From contig CAVBPR010000002.1 in the NCBI GenBank assembly GCA_963597355.1, positions 62,001-126,000 of the forward strand: 64,000 nucleotides of DNA. The letters run 5' to 3'. The translations under genes and the position numbers were made by a program. How positions within the stretch are numbered: the stretch's first letter is position 1; each line of letters starts with the position of its first letter. Positions 1-9,054 of the stretch are shown piece after piece. The stretch is from UMGS1766 sp963597355 (GTDB lineage Bacteria; Bacillota; Clostridia; Oscillospirales; Oscillospiraceae). The notes below the pieces were generated by a model that was given only the letters and a program-made list of their open reading frames with translations, ran no database searches and had not been told where the DNA came from.

Positions 1-1
1 G

Positions 2-382
2 GAGAAGCAGAATGCTTTTACGGCAAATACAGAGACAGAGATACAAAACATCATTCAATCCATCAATGAAAAATGCTGCAATAAGCGAATGATGCATTCC
101 ACACCGACTTTTATTGTAAAGGCAATTGCACAGCCGATTTATAATCGGAGAGCAAGACGCACAAGTAGGCTCTCTGTGGATGAAAACTGTATCGGGTGCG
201 GATTGTGTGCAAAAAAATGTCCGGTACAGGCAATTCAAATGCAGGAAGGAAAACCGGTCTGGGGGAAGGAAAAGTGTGTGATGTGCCTGGGGTGTCTGCA
301 TCGATGTCCGAAATTTTCTATCCAGTGTGGAAACAAGACAAGAAAACATGGACAGTATACAAATCCGAATGTAAAAATCTGA
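2..382 (+). CDS. EFR1-type flavodoxin/ferredoxin protein, C-terminal part
   Basis: The reading frame is open from the window edge, so the 5' end is missing and only the last 126 codons are seen. The tail carries two 4Fe-4S ferredoxin motifs: CIGCGLCAKKCP (about residue 63 of the visible part) and CVMCLGCLHRCP (about residue 92). This layout, a linker followed by a bacterial dicluster ferredoxin, is that of EFR1-family proteins, in which a flavodoxin-like domain precedes the ferredoxin. It is probably a cytoplasmic electron carrier. The stop lies 14 bp before the next gene's start, which suggests co-transcription. The flavodoxin half cannot be verified here; a plain 2[4Fe-4S] protein with a long N-terminus is the alternative. 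Confidence 0.75.
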   Translation, partial: EKQNAFTANTETEIQNIIQSINEKCCNKRMMHSTPTFIVKAIAQPIYNRRARRTSRLSVDENCIGCGLCAKKCPVQAIQMQEGKPVWGKEKCVMCLGCLHRCPKFSIQCGNKTRKHGQYTNPNVKI

Positions 383-396
383 AGAGTGGCGATGAG

Positions 397-1158
397 ATGA
401 ATATAGCAGTGATAACAGGGGCATCATCAGGGCTTGGAGTGAAATTCCTGGATGCAATTGTAAAAAAATATCCCAATCTCGACGAATATTGGATTATAGC
501 CAGACGAAAGGACCGATTGAAAAGGTTGGCAAAGAAATATGCACCGAAAAAAATCGTGCCGATTGAAGCCGATCTTTCGGATGAAAAAGCATACGCAAGA
601 ATTGCAGACAAATTCAATGCAGAACAGCCCATCGTCAAAGTTTTTATCAACAATGCAGGATATGAGAGATCCGGAGCGTTTTCTTCCATGCTGGAAAAAG
701 ACATTCTGAATATGATTTCCGTGAATATAAAAGGAATGACAATGCTGCAAAGAATATGTCTGCCCTATATGCAGGCGGGCAGTTTCAGTGTCATTACTTG
801 TTCGGTTTCTGCTTTTGTGCCGGTGCCGAATCAAACGATATATGCGGCATCTAAAAAGTACGTCTATTATTTTGGTAAAGCCTTGCGGGAGGAACTTCTG
901 GCAAAGAAAATAAATGTGTTGCTTCTGTGCCCGGGAAATATGGACACGGAAATGAATCCGAGAGGACAGGGTAGACAAAGCCAGAAGATAAACGGCCTGC
1001 CGTTTTTGAACATGGACAAGCTGACATGGAAGGCATTGGAATTAGCAGAAAAGGGGAAAAGTGTTTATACTCCCGGCTGGTTTTATAAAGGATACCGAAT
1101 GGCTGCAAAGCTTATTCCATCGGCGTGGATGCTGAAAATAGTCAAAAATTTTTATTGA
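397..1158 (+). CDS. short-chain dehydrogenase/reductase (SDR family)
   Basis: 253 aa, the usual length of a classical SDR. The N-terminal Rossmann motif TGASSGLG (residues 7-14), NNAG (85-88), a serine in the SVITCS segment (Ser136) and the catalytic YAASK (Tyr149, Lys153) are all present, so the protein looks catalytically intact. I place the start at the ATG at 397, because the frame open upstream overlaps the ferredoxin gene and the conserved SDR N-terminus begins exactly at MNIAVITGA. The substrate cannot be read from sequence. It ends at a strong intrinsic terminator and probably forms a short operon with the preceding redox gene. Confidence 0.85.
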   Translation: MNIAVITGASSGLGVKFLDAIVKKYPNLDEYWIIARRKDRLKRLAKKYAPKKIVPIEADLSDEKAYARIADKFNAEQPIVKVFINNAGYERSGAFSSMLEKDILNMISVNIKGMTMLQRICLPYMQAGSFSVITCSVSAFVPVPNQTIYAASKKYVYYFGKALREELLAKKINVLLLCPGNMDTEMNPRGQGRQSQKINGLPFLNMDKLTWKALELAEKGKSVYTPGWFYKGYRMAAKLIPSAWMLKIVKNFY

Positions 1159-1162
1159 GAAG

Positions 1163-1198
1163 ATGAGCCTGAACTTTTTGAGTCAGGCTCATTTTTAT
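1163..1198 (+). terminator. intrinsic terminator after the SDR gene
   Basis: Perfect 10-bp inverted repeat (ATGAGCCTGA / TCAGGCTCAT) with a 10-nt loop, followed by TTTTATAT, 5 bp after the SDR stop. Confidence 0.85.
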
Positions 1199-1245
1199 AT
1201 CCTCGTATCGGTAAATGGCAGGGGGATGAAAAAATCCATGCCCAC

Positions 1246-1560
1246 CTAAAACTTAGTACAAAGTCCACTAATAGCGTCACGATTAAGAATATTCTGTGCC
1301 TCATCCATAAAGGACTGGAGTTTGTTCTGAAAGCGAAAGGCTTTACAGTCTGATGCCTTCCTGTCTAGTTTATTGCAGAAAAAGACGCAGTTGGAACAGT
1401 GAAACGAAAACTCTAATATACCACAGGGTACAAAAGCAGCTTGCTCATTTGGTCGATCTGGCCAAAGACAAGCTGTTTTATCTTTGAAGATGGCTTCTTC
1501 GTGGGCATATGCAGTGAAAATTTCTTCTTTCTTTTGGTCTGTGTGCAGGATGATTCTTTC
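1246..1560 (-). pseudogene. unrecognised 104-codon open frame without a usable start codon
   Basis: In the 440-bp stretch between the SDR terminator and the first island gene, the minus strand is open for 104 codons, from just after a TAA (1563-1561) to a TAG (1248-1246). It has no ATG/GTG near its 5' end. The translation is cysteine- and aromatic-rich (for example CSNCVFFCNKLDR) and matches no family I recognise. It could be the 3' part of a decayed mobile-element gene at the island edge, or chance. Nothing else coding is visible in 1200-1640. Confidence 0.25.
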
Positions 1561-1651
1561 TTATGCCGCTGTTAAAATTGCACTATAAAGAACGATAAGT
1601 TCAAAGCGCGATTCATCACAATAGACAATAAGTTAGGAAAGGATGACAGAT

Positions 1652-3814
1652 ATGGCAATGATGTACCCCCATCTGTTCTCACCGCTGACCATCCGCGGCA
1701 AGACCTACCGCAACCGGATTTTGGTCTCGCCCATCGGACCGGAGATCCCCAACGAAGGCGAAGGCGGCGTGATGTCCGATCAGGTGATTGACTTTTACCA
1801 CAGCGTCGCCCATGGCGGCTGCGCAAGAGTGGTATCCGGCGAGAATGATGTGATCTATGGTGGCGCCGTCCACGGCATCTGGGCCTATTGCGAGGGTAAC
1901 CCGACAGAGGCATTCAAGGACAGCGTTCGCCGCTATGCCAAGGCGTGCCACGACGAGGGCGCGCTGGCATTTACCTCTTTTGGACACATGGGCGTGTTTG
2001 GTCGCTACCGCGACCCGAACCACCCCAGCGAGCCGCCGAAAATGCCCGAGATGCCACCGGAGCTCATCGGCACGATGCCGCCTCCGCCCCCGGAGTACAT
2101 CCCCAAGGACAAGAATGGCGTGCCCTACAAATTCCCTGACCGCATCTGGGGTCCCAGCGACATGGTCATTCACGAGCCCTACGATGGATACAGTCGCCTG
2201 CGGGACACGGGTATGGACAACCACGACGGCACAGTCGTCCATGGTGTCTCGGTGGAGCAGATGAATGAATTTGCCGATGCCTTTGCCCACTGCGCTTCCG
2301 TCGCCAAGGCGTGCGGGCTGGATGGCATCGTCATTCACAGCGGCCATGGCTTCATGTTCGCGCCGTGGATCTCCGAGCGATTTAACCACCGCACTGACGA
2401 GTACGGCGGCAGCTTTGAAAACCGCTGTCGGTTCCCCATTATGGTGCTGGAGCGCATCCGCGCCGCCGTGGGCGAGGACTTCATCCTGGAGATGCGCTGG
2501 TCGGCCGAGGAGGATGCTGAGCCGCTGACCACCTACAAGGCTTTTGAGCATATGCTGACCGTGGACGATGCGGTGAAGTTCTTCCAGGTGCTGGATCAGC
2601 ACCCCGGTTTGCTGGATGTGGCGCACATCACCGGCGGCCTGCACTACAATTCCCTTTACAACAGCCGTACCATCAGCAACTTCTATTTCCCCGAAGGACT
2701 GAACGTGGCGGCGGCGGCCAAGGTCAAGGCGGCGGTCAAGAACATCAAGGTCGGTGTAGTCGGGGGCATGACCGATCCCGCCCTGTGCGACCAGGTGATA
2801 GCCGACGGCAAGGTGGACTTCGTCATCATGGCGCGCCAGTTGCTGATCGCTGACCCGGAGTTCCCCAACAAGGCGCGGGAGGGATATCCTGAGGACATTA
2901 ATACCTGCCAGCGCTGCGCGGAGTGCCGGGCAGACGGCCACTGCACCGTAAATCCTGTGAACTTTATGACGGCCAATGACGATAAGCGCTACATCAAGAA
3001 GGATGTATCCGGCCGCAAGCTGGTCATTGTCGGTGGTGGCATCGGCGGCATGAAGGCCGCGGAGTATGCGGCGCGGCGTGGATTTGATGTGGTGCTGTTT
3101 GAGAAGGAAAACGAGTTGGGCGGCATCCTACGCTATACTGACCATGACCGGTTCAAGACGGTGCTCCACCGTTATAAGGACAATGTGGCCAAGCGCATTG
3201 CCCGCATGGGTGTGGACATCCGGTTGGGGCAGGCGGCCACGCCGGAACTGGTCAAAGCCGAACAGGCGGATGCGGTCATCGTAGCCACCGGCGGCTCTGC
3301 GGCGGCGTTCCCATTCCCCTGTGAGGAAGGCGCACAGGTGCTGGATGCCACCTATGCCGATCTCCATGCCGACGAGGTAGGGCACAATATCGTCATCGTC
3401 GGCGCTGGCCTGACCGGCACCGAGGCGGCGATCCACTGGGCGGATGAGGGACACCACGTCACGCTGCTCAGCCGGTCGCCCAAGATTCTGAAGAAATTCG
3501 GAACGCCCTTTGCCTCCCCCTTCGCTTCGGTGGAGACTTACCTGATCATGCTGGAGAACACCGGTGTGGACGTGCGGGAGGGCTACGCCTGCGACCACGT
3601 CACCAAAGACGGGGTGACTGCAAAGCACGACGGCGAAGAAGTGTTCTTCCCGGCGGATACCGTCGTCAATGCCAGCGGCATGCGCCCGGATGAGACCGGC
3701 TGCCACGCCTTTGACGACTGCGCTCCCACGGTGACGGCTATCGGCGACTGCGTGAACCCCAAGTTTGTGGGCGACGCCACCTTTGCCGCCTACCAGGCAG
3801 TCATGGCGCTGTAA
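1652..3814 (+). CDS. OYE-type Fe-S flavoenzyme (2,4-dienoyl-CoA/enoate reductase family), copy 1
   Basis: About 720 aa in the three-part architecture of 2,4-dienoyl-CoA reductase, BaiCD/BaiH and enoate reductases: an FMN-binding TIM barrel (about 1-370, including HSGHGF and RTDEYGGSFENR), an Fe-S cysteine cluster (Cys419, 422, 425, 431), then FAD/NAD-binding Rossmann folds (VGGGIGG about 450; VGAGLTG about 575). Such enzymes reduce activated C=C bonds with NAD(P)H in the cytoplasm. The third and fourth cysteines are only 5 residues apart, against 11 in the two paralogues of this window. AGGAAAGG at 1635-1642 lies 9 nt before ATG 1652; ATG 1643 is an alternative. It is first in an apparent operon with the FAD protein, permease and 3-TM protein. 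Substrate unknown. Confidence 0.88.
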   Translation: MAMMYPHLFSPLTIRGKTYRNRILVSPIGPEIPNEGEGGVMSDQVIDFYHSVAHGGCARVVSGENDVIYGGAVHGIWAYCEGNPTEAFKDSVRRYAKACHDEGALAFTSFGHMGVFGRYRDPNHPSEPPKMPEMPPELIGTMPPPPPEYIPKDKNGVPYKFPDRIWGPSDMVIHEPYDGYSRLRDTGMDNHDGTVVHGVSVEQMNEFADAFAHCASVAKACGLDGIVIHSGHGFMFAPWISERFNHRTDEYGGSFENRCRFPIMVLERIRAAVGEDFILEMRWSAEEDAEPLTTYKAFEHMLTVDDAVKFFQVLDQHPGLLDVAHITGGLHYNSLYNSRTISNFYFPEGLNVAAAAKVKAAVKNIKVGVVGGMTDPALCDQVIADGKVDFVIMARQLLIADPEFPNKAREGYPEDINTCQRCAECRADGHCTVNPVNFMTANDDKRYIKKDVSGRKLVIVGGGIGGMKAAEYAARRGFDVVLFEKENELGGILRYTDHDRFKTVLHRYKDNVAKRIARMGVDIRLGQAATPELVKAEQADAVIVATGGSAAAFPFPCEEGAQVLDATYADLHADEVGHNIVIVGAGLTGTEAAIHWADEGHHVTLLSRSPKILKKFGTPFASPFASVETYLIMLENTGVDVREGYACDHVTKDGVTAKHDGEEVFFPADTVVNASGMRPDETGCHAFDDCAPTVTAIGDCVNPKFVGDATFAAYQAVMAL

Positions 3815-3853
3815 AGAAACGAATACCTCTTTTCTCTTTATTTTCCCCCAGTG

Positions 3854-3883
3854 CTCCCGTCCCGGCTCTGGCCGGGGCGGGAG
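3854..3883 (+). other. intercistronic GC-rich hairpin
   Basis: 13-bp stem (CTCCCGTCCCGGC / GCCGGGGCGGGAG, one G-T wobble) with a 4-nt loop and no T-run. It sits between the OYE and FAD genes, so it is more likely an mRNA stability or processing element than a terminator. Confidence 0.45.
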
Positions 3884-3920
3884 ACGATCACCGCTTAACG
3901 AGTAAGGAGTGAGAAAAATT

Positions 3921-5534
3921 ATGAGTTGGAGAGACAGACCAAAAGCGATCCCACAGGAGCAGATTAGCGACACCCGCACGGCTGACGTTGTTGTAGTTGG
4001 TCTTGGCTATGCCGGCGGCGCCGCCGCCCGCGCCGCAGTGGAGGCGGGCGCCAGCGTCATCGGTGTGGAGGCTATGCCCCGGGAGCGGCAGGTGCTGTTT
4101 GGCCGGGATGTGGGGCACATCAATTCTGCGTTTCTGCGCAGCCGGGGCATTCCGGCGGTTGATCCCATCGACCTGTTCAATGAATGGATGCGCCGGGCGG
4201 GCAACCGCGCCAATCCCAGCCTGGTCATGCAATACTGCCAGAATTGCGGCGCGGCTTTCGACTGGTATACCAATATGTACACGGAGGAGGAGCTGAAGCC
4301 CCTGCACGTTGCCTTCTGGCCCAACGGCGGCGAGCAGTACCGAGAGGCATTGCTGTCCGGCAAGGTAGATGTGAACGGCTACCACTTCTGGTACGGCACG
4401 GCGCAGTTCCCCGACCCGATGTGCTGGCCGGGCAGCCCTACCCTGCAGGAGTGCGCAAAAGCCAACTTGAAAAAGGCGGAGGACGAGGGCGCACAGCTTT
4501 TCTTTGGCGAGGAAGGCGTGCAGCTTATTTCCGATGAGATCGGTGTTCACGGCGTCATTACCAAGGATAAAGCCGGTGTTTACCGCCAGTATCTGGCCGA
4601 GCACGGAGTGATTCTGGCTGCCGGTGATTTTTCCGGTGACCGGGAGATGGTGGATGACCTGTGCATGGACATCGCCGACCTGCGTACCCCCGAGGACAAG
4701 GCCATGCCCAATCCCGGCCGGAAGGGCGGCGGTATCCGCATGGGCGTGTGGGCTGGCGGCCGTCTGGAGAGCCGGCCTATTCCCACCATGGGTGGTAACC
4801 TCATTAATTTCCTCGGCCCGTGCACCTTTGGCTCCCTGTGGCTGGACGCGGAGGGCAGACGCTTCTGCAACGAGGTGTTCGGCGGCACGGAGCTACGGGG
4901 CTTCCCGGGTAACCAGATCGGCAGGGGAGAGATGTACCTCGTGTTTGACGAGCACTATGTGGATCGTGAACTGGCGTGGGCTTATCCCAGCCACGGCAAT
5001 GTGGATGCCAATATGCCCCGGGTGCTGGAACCCCTGCGGGAGCTTATCTCCGCAGGAAAGGCCGGTCAGGCGGAGGTCGAAATCCCGCTGGCCGCACCCA
5101 TGCGCGGCAATATCACCATCTATTCCGGCAAGACACCGGAGGAGTTGGCAGACCGGGCGAGGCTGTCCGGCGCGGTGCGAGAAAATGTCATTGCCAGCAT
5201 CCGCCACTACAACGAAGTGTGCGCCCGGGGCAGAGATGACGACTTCGGTCGCGATCCAAAGCTGCTGGGGGAGATGACGGGTACGCTGTTCCTGCAGAAA
5301 GTGCGCCCGGCCATGATGTTCCAGATGCTGGTCAGCGTCGGCGGCTTTGTTACCGATGACCACCAGCAGGTGCTGGACGAGAACTATGAGCGTATCGGTG
5401 GCCTGTATGCCACCGGAAACTGTTGCGGCCGCCGCTTTGGTATGCAGTACGCCACCCCCATTTCCGGTGTGAGCATCGGCATGGCTATCACGCTGGGACG
5501 GGAGGCAGGTAAGGTGGTGGCTGCCAAAACCTGA
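3921..5534 (+). CDS. fumarate-reductase-type FAD-binding oxidoreductase, copy 1
   Basis: About 537 aa with the FAD-binding motif VVVGLGYAGGAAARA at residues 24-38, a mid-protein substrate-cap region and a C-terminal FAD-contacting segment (GLYATGNCCG, then a final helix), the layout of the fumarate reductase/succinate dehydrogenase flavoprotein superfamily. It has no heme domain, no flavin-transferase-type N-terminus and no Tat signal, so it is probably a soluble cytoplasmic reductase or dehydrogenase. GTG 3909 would overlap the AAGGAG site, so ATG 3921 is preferred. It lies between an OYE enzyme and a permease. BaiJ-like and urocanate-reductase-like proteins share this fold, but nothing here fixes the substrate. 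Confidence 0.82.
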   Translation: MSWRDRPKAIPQEQISDTRTADVVVVGLGYAGGAAARAAVEAGASVIGVEAMPRERQVLFGRDVGHINSAFLRSRGIPAVDPIDLFNEWMRRAGNRANPSLVMQYCQNCGAAFDWYTNMYTEEELKPLHVAFWPNGGEQYREALLSGKVDVNGYHFWYGTAQFPDPMCWPGSPTLQECAKANLKKAEDEGAQLFFGEEGVQLISDEIGVHGVITKDKAGVYRQYLAEHGVILAAGDFSGDREMVDDLCMDIADLRTPEDKAMPNPGRKGGGIRMGVWAGGRLESRPIPTMGGNLINFLGPCTFGSLWLDAEGRRFCNEVFGGTELRGFPGNQIGRGEMYLVFDEHYVDRELAWAYPSHGNVDANMPRVLEPLRELISAGKAGQAEVEIPLAAPMRGNITIYSGKTPEELADRARLSGAVRENVIASIRHYNEVCARGRDDDFGRDPKLLGEMTGTLFLQKVRPAMMFQMLVSVGGFVTDDHQQVLDENYERIGGLYATGNCCGRRFGMQYATPISGVSIGMAITLGREAGKVVAAKT

Positions 5535-5580
5535 CACGATAAAAGAAATTAAAAATGGAGAATTGAAAGGAGAGCGCCCC

Positions 5581-6915
5581 ATGACAATCGAAGTCATCAG
5601 TCTGATTGGCATTATTGCAGCCATCATATTTATGGTATGGAGCATTTACCGCGGTCTGGGCATGGCTCTGGCCAGCGTGATCGGAACGGTCATCATTTTG
5701 CTCACATCCGGCATGAATTTCTCGGAAGCGTTTACGCAGAGTATGAACAGCGGCGTGACGGCCATGCTTGGCACGTTCGCCATGGTGTTCCTGTTTGGCG
5801 GCATTCTCGGCCTGTTTTACGCGGAGTCCGGCGCGGCGGCTTCCCTCGGCGAAGCTATTCTGTCCGTGTCCCGCCGGTTCACCAATCCCCATGCCAAGCG
5901 CATTGTCGCCCTTTCCCTGTTCCTCGTGTTCCGCATCCTGCTGACCGTCGCCGGTATCGACGGCATGGCCTGCATTATCCCCACCGTTGCCCTGTGCGTG
6001 TCCCTGTTTGAAGAGATGGACATTCCCCGCCGCTACATGAACGCCTTCCTCATCACCGGCTGCACCGTCTCCCTGTTTATGCCCTGGGTCCCCTGCGGTC
6101 CGAACATCATGGTGCCCATGTTCGTCGAGGGCTACACCGCCAGCACCGCCTGGCTGCCTCGCATTATCTGCGTCGTCCTGATGTCCATCTCTGTTGTCAT
6201 CATGCTGAACTTCATGGTGGCGAAGGAGCAGGCTAAGGGCGAGGAGCACTTTGAGGCCGGTAAACTGGAACGCTTCCGTATGCCGCCCGACATGAAGAAG
6301 CCTCACTGGCTGCTGACCCTGATCCCCATTGTGGTCGTTGCTGTACTGTATAATGTGGTAAAGCTGGATGCCTGGATTGCACTGGCCTTCGGCACGGTTG
6401 CCGCCGTTATCGTGTTCAGCCCCTATATGCAGGCCATGCCCGGCAAGGGGAAGTTCGGCTCTATCATCGAGAAGTGCAATCAGGGCAGCATGATGATCTC
6501 CCTGATGATGGCCGTCAGCTTCCTGCCCGGCTGCGCCATCGGCATTACCCCTGCCTACAACCTGATCGTCAAGGGCTGCAATTCCCTGTCTGAGCTGCTG
6601 CCCGGCATCGTGGTCTTTGGTCTGCTGTCCGTCCTGCTGACGCTGGTGGGCGGCTCCAACACCATCGTGCTCTGCGGCCTTATCAACACCGTGTTCCTGC
6701 CCGCCGGTCTGTCCATGACCAGCATGGCCGCCGTCATGTTTGTCGGCACAGCTGTTCTGTCTGCTCTGCCCAACAGCATGTATGTCTGCAGCCAGGCGGA
6801 GATGACCGACTGCACCATGAAGGAAAGCTACGGCCCGGTGTTCAAGACCAACGTTATCCTGCCCGCCATCATCACGGTTCTGGCCGTTGTACTGGTGGCT
6901 GTTGGCATCTGGTAA
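5581..6915 (+). CDS. GntP-like permease, copy 1
   Basis: 444 aa, almost entirely hydrophobic, with about 11-12 predicted membrane segments. It opens MTIEVISLIGIIAAIIFMVW and has glycine-rich re-entrant-like segments (FLFGGILGLFY; LVGGSNTIVL), like GntP-type carboxylate/gluconate:H+ symporters of the ion-transporter superfamily. AAAGGAGAG lies 6 nt before ATG 5581; TTG 5563 is disfavoured. Placed after the OYE and FAD enzymes, it is the likely uptake or exchange system for their substrate. It is paralogous to the permeases at 24569-25894 and, more distantly, 12917-14245. Confidence 0.82.
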   Translation: MTIEVISLIGIIAAIIFMVWSIYRGLGMALASVIGTVIILLTSGMNFSEAFTQSMNSGVTAMLGTFAMVFLFGGILGLFYAESGAAASLGEAILSVSRRFTNPHAKRIVALSLFLVFRILLTVAGIDGMACIIPTVALCVSLFEEMDIPRRYMNAFLITGCTVSLFMPWVPCGPNIMVPMFVEGYTASTAWLPRIICVVLMSISVVIMLNFMVAKEQAKGEEHFEAGKLERFRMPPDMKKPHWLLTLIPIVVVAVLYNVVKLDAWIALAFGTVAAVIVFSPYMQAMPGKGKFGSIIEKCNQGSMMISLMMAVSFLPGCAIGITPAYNLIVKGCNSLSELLPGIVVFGLLSVLLTLVGGSNTIVLCGLINTVFLPAGLSMTSMAAVMFVGTAVLSALPNSMYVCSQAEMTDCTMKESYGPVFKTNVILPAIITVLAVVLVAVGIW

Positions 6916-6937
6916 ACAGAAAGTGTGAGGTGATCGG

Positions 6938-7237
6938 ATGTTTCCCCAGTTTCAGATGTTGCCGGAGAAGCGGAGCTTCGCCGTGTCCCGAAAGATGTGC
7001 CTGATCTACGGCGCGCTCGCTCTGACCGCAGTGGCGCTGACCGGCGTGCTCATTAGCGAAGCGGTCGGTAAATTCGTGCTGTGTCTGGCGGTGTGTGGCT
7101 TCGTGCTGCTGGATCTGATCGCCGGACTGGCGCGGAACGGACAGAGCAGGGCGGGCAGAGCCCGGAGCATTCTGCTCTGCGGCGTGACGCTGGCAGCCAT
7201 CGGTGCGAGCGTGCTGCTGTTCTTCCGCATGGCCTGA
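6938..7237 (+). CDS. small 3-TM membrane protein paired with GntP-like permease 1
   Basis: 99 aa: a short polar N-terminus, then three hydrophobic segments (about residues 22-42, 45-66 and 77-97). No family recognised. It starts 22 bp after the permease stop and is followed by a terminator. A second protein of nearly the same size and layout (24250-24540) sits beside permease 2, with a shared pattern around a central FV(L/A)LD segment. The repeated pairing suggests a small accessory subunit or modulator of the permease; this is inference. Confidence 0.7.
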   Translation: MFPQFQMLPEKRSFAVSRKMCLIYGALALTAVALTGVLISEAVGKFVLCLAVCGFVLLDLIAGLARNGQSRAGRARSILLCGVTLAAIGASVLLFFRMA

Positions 7238-7245
7238 CAAAAGGG

Positions 7246-7281
7246 GAGTGCCTTTCTCTGGTGAGAAGGGCACTCTTTTTG
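7246..7281 (+). terminator. terminator of the OYE1-FAD1-permease operon
   Basis: 12-bp stem GAGTGCCTTTCT / AGAAGGGCACTC with one wobble and a 6-nt loop, followed by TTTTT. Its T-run overlaps the left arm of the palindromic operator at 7277-7297. Confidence 0.85.
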
Positions 7282-7297
7282 TTCGTTGCGGACAAAA
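7277..7297. promoter_or_regulatory. palindromic operator candidate upstream of PucR regulator 1
   Basis: Inverted repeat TTTTGTTCG-N3-CGGACAAAA, arms differing by one base. It matches the near-perfect palindrome at 24151-24171 and lies 91 bp before the regulator start, as the other copy does (86 bp). Probably bound by a PucR-type regulator (inference). Confidence 0.5.
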
Positions 7298-7387
7298 GCC
7301 ATGGGGTTATTTCGGTATCGGCGGACATCGTATTTGCACCGCCAGGTTGATATGATAGGGGTGAAAACGGGAAAGGGAGCGAATGGG

Positions 7388-8980
7388 ATGTATCTCTATT
7401 TTGAACAGCTGATGGAGGATCTGCAGGAGCGCTATAAGGTGCAGGCGTGGAATATACAGCCGGCGATGCTGCTCACCGGCGTCAGCCGCCTGCCGATCCG
7501 TGGAGATGGGCGCGGAAACCAGCTCTATAAGGACGTGGCCTACCTCTGCGAGTACAACGATCTTGGCAGCATCGATCCGAACAGCAATCAGGGGCTGTTC
7601 CTCTGCGCCATGAGCGGCACCGTACCGCCGGATCAGATCTACATCCGCAGTCGCGCGGTGCTGGCTGTGTATCAGACAACGGTAGAGGAGCTTGCACTGT
7701 TTTTTGCAGGACGGATGTACCAGTATGGCAGCCGTTCGTCGGAGATACTGGAATTTTCCCAGCAGCTGCTGCGATGCCGCTCCCTCGACGCCCTGCTGGA
7801 CTGCGGTTTTTCTATTCTGGGCAATCCTGTCGTGCTGGTGGATAACGATCTCAGGATCGTTATGGCCACGCCGCCGGGGCTGGTGCGCCATCCGGTGTAT
7901 ACGGAACTGGTGCAGAATCGGTATTTCCCAGTGGTCTACTGCACCCAGGACAATGCATATGCCCAGTGGTCGGTCAACGACCTGCCTATCGTCCGGAAAG
8001 CGGACGAGGCCACCGGTCTGCCCAAAATCATCACCAAAAATCTGGTCATCAACGGTCAGATTGTCGGTTTCTTGCAGGTTATCGAGTTTGTGCGCCGTCT
8101 GCAGGTCAACGCGCCCTATATCACCGAGTTGCTGGGCAATCTGCTGGTTGTGCAGCAGGCCATTACGCCGGACTTCTTCCGCCGCGCCTCCAACGGGACG
8201 GGGCAGTTCTTCCGCAATATTCTGGACAGCGTGGAGCTGCTGTCCCGGTCAAAAATGGAGAAGCGCGCCGGAGAACTGGGCATCCGCCTAAAACGGGACA
8301 TGCGCTTTGTGCTCATAGCAGATGCGAGTGAAGCGGAGGGGGCAGGTGTTCCGGCGGAGACGCTGCAGGCAGAAGCGGAGGAGGCCGTGCCGGGCAGCTA
8401 TGCGTTCCTCTATAAAAACAGTATCTGCATGGTGTGTCCCATTGATCATGGCACATTCCATCAGACCCGTCATTTTGCTGGGCTGGTGGAGCTGCTCCAG
8501 CGGCGGCATATGAAGGCGGGGATCAGCAACATGTTCCAGTCGGTGTGCGAGCTGCGCAAGTACAGCTTCCAAGCGCTGAAGGCGCTGGACATCGGCCGCC
8601 AGCTCCACCGGGAGCGGACACTGTACATCTATCAGGATTATGCTCTCTACCACATGATTGAAGCCAGCGGTCAGGACGGCTCCTATATTGAATTCTGTAT
8701 GCCGGAACTTATCCAGTTTGCCGAGCACTGCCGCCAGCAGAATGACAATGAATTGCTGGAAACGCTGCGAGTCTATCTGGACTGCCGCTGTAATAAAGCC
8801 AAGACGGCGGAGGTGCTGGGACTGCACCCGCATACCGTCAAGTACCGCATCGACCAGATCCAGAGCCAGCTTCGGGTAGACCTCAGCGAGGCCAACGCTC
8901 TGCTGAACCTCACTGTGTCGATGAAGATATTGGAATTTCGTAACAAGGCACAGATAACGGAGCTGTTTCCGACGATCTGA
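7388..8980 (+). CDS. PucR/CdaR-family transcriptional regulator 1
   Basis: 530 aa. The N-terminal two-thirds is a sensory region. The C-terminus (about 456-512) holds the PucR-type helix-turn-helix: a LLETLRVYLDC helix, then NKAKTAEVLGLHPHTVKYRI. The start at ATG 7388 (AAGGGAG 8 nt upstream) is fixed by two paralogues in this window that begin the same way (MYLYFEQLMEDLQ, MYVSFQELVAELQ, MYLYLEKLVQDLQ). PucR-family proteins usually respond to a pathway metabolite and control adjacent catabolic genes. It lies between the OYE1 operon and the MFS-OYE2 pair, with a palindrome upstream of both it and (more weakly) the MFS gene. Confidence 0.88.
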   Translation: MYLYFEQLMEDLQERYKVQAWNIQPAMLLTGVSRLPIRGDGRGNQLYKDVAYLCEYNDLGSIDPNSNQGLFLCAMSGTVPPDQIYIRSRAVLAVYQTTVEELALFFAGRMYQYGSRSSEILEFSQQLLRCRSLDALLDCGFSILGNPVVLVDNDLRIVMATPPGLVRHPVYTELVQNRYFPVVYCTQDNAYAQWSVNDLPIVRKADEATGLPKIITKNLVINGQIVGFLQVIEFVRRLQVNAPYITELLGNLLVVQQAITPDFFRRASNGTGQFFRNILDSVELLSRSKMEKRAGELGIRLKRDMRFVLIADASEAEGAGVPAETLQAEAEEAVPGSYAFLYKNSICMVCPIDHGTFHQTRHFAGLVELLQRRHMKAGISNMFQSVCELRKYSFQALKALDIGRQLHRERTLYIYQDYALYHMIEASGQDGSYIEFCMPELIQFAEHCRQQNDNELLETLRVYLDCRCNKAKTAEVLGLHPHTVKYRIDQIQSQLRVDLSEANALLNLTVSMKILEFRNKAQITELFPTI

Positions 8981-9054
8981 ACCATAGCTCATATTGCATA
9001 CCACTGCGAAGAATCCCAACACCGCTGGATAATCCAGCAGAAACAGCACCAGAT

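Noticed and set aside
5488..6306. 272-codon minus-strand frame opposite permease 1
   Set aside because: His/Gly/Asp-rich antisense shadow without start signals.
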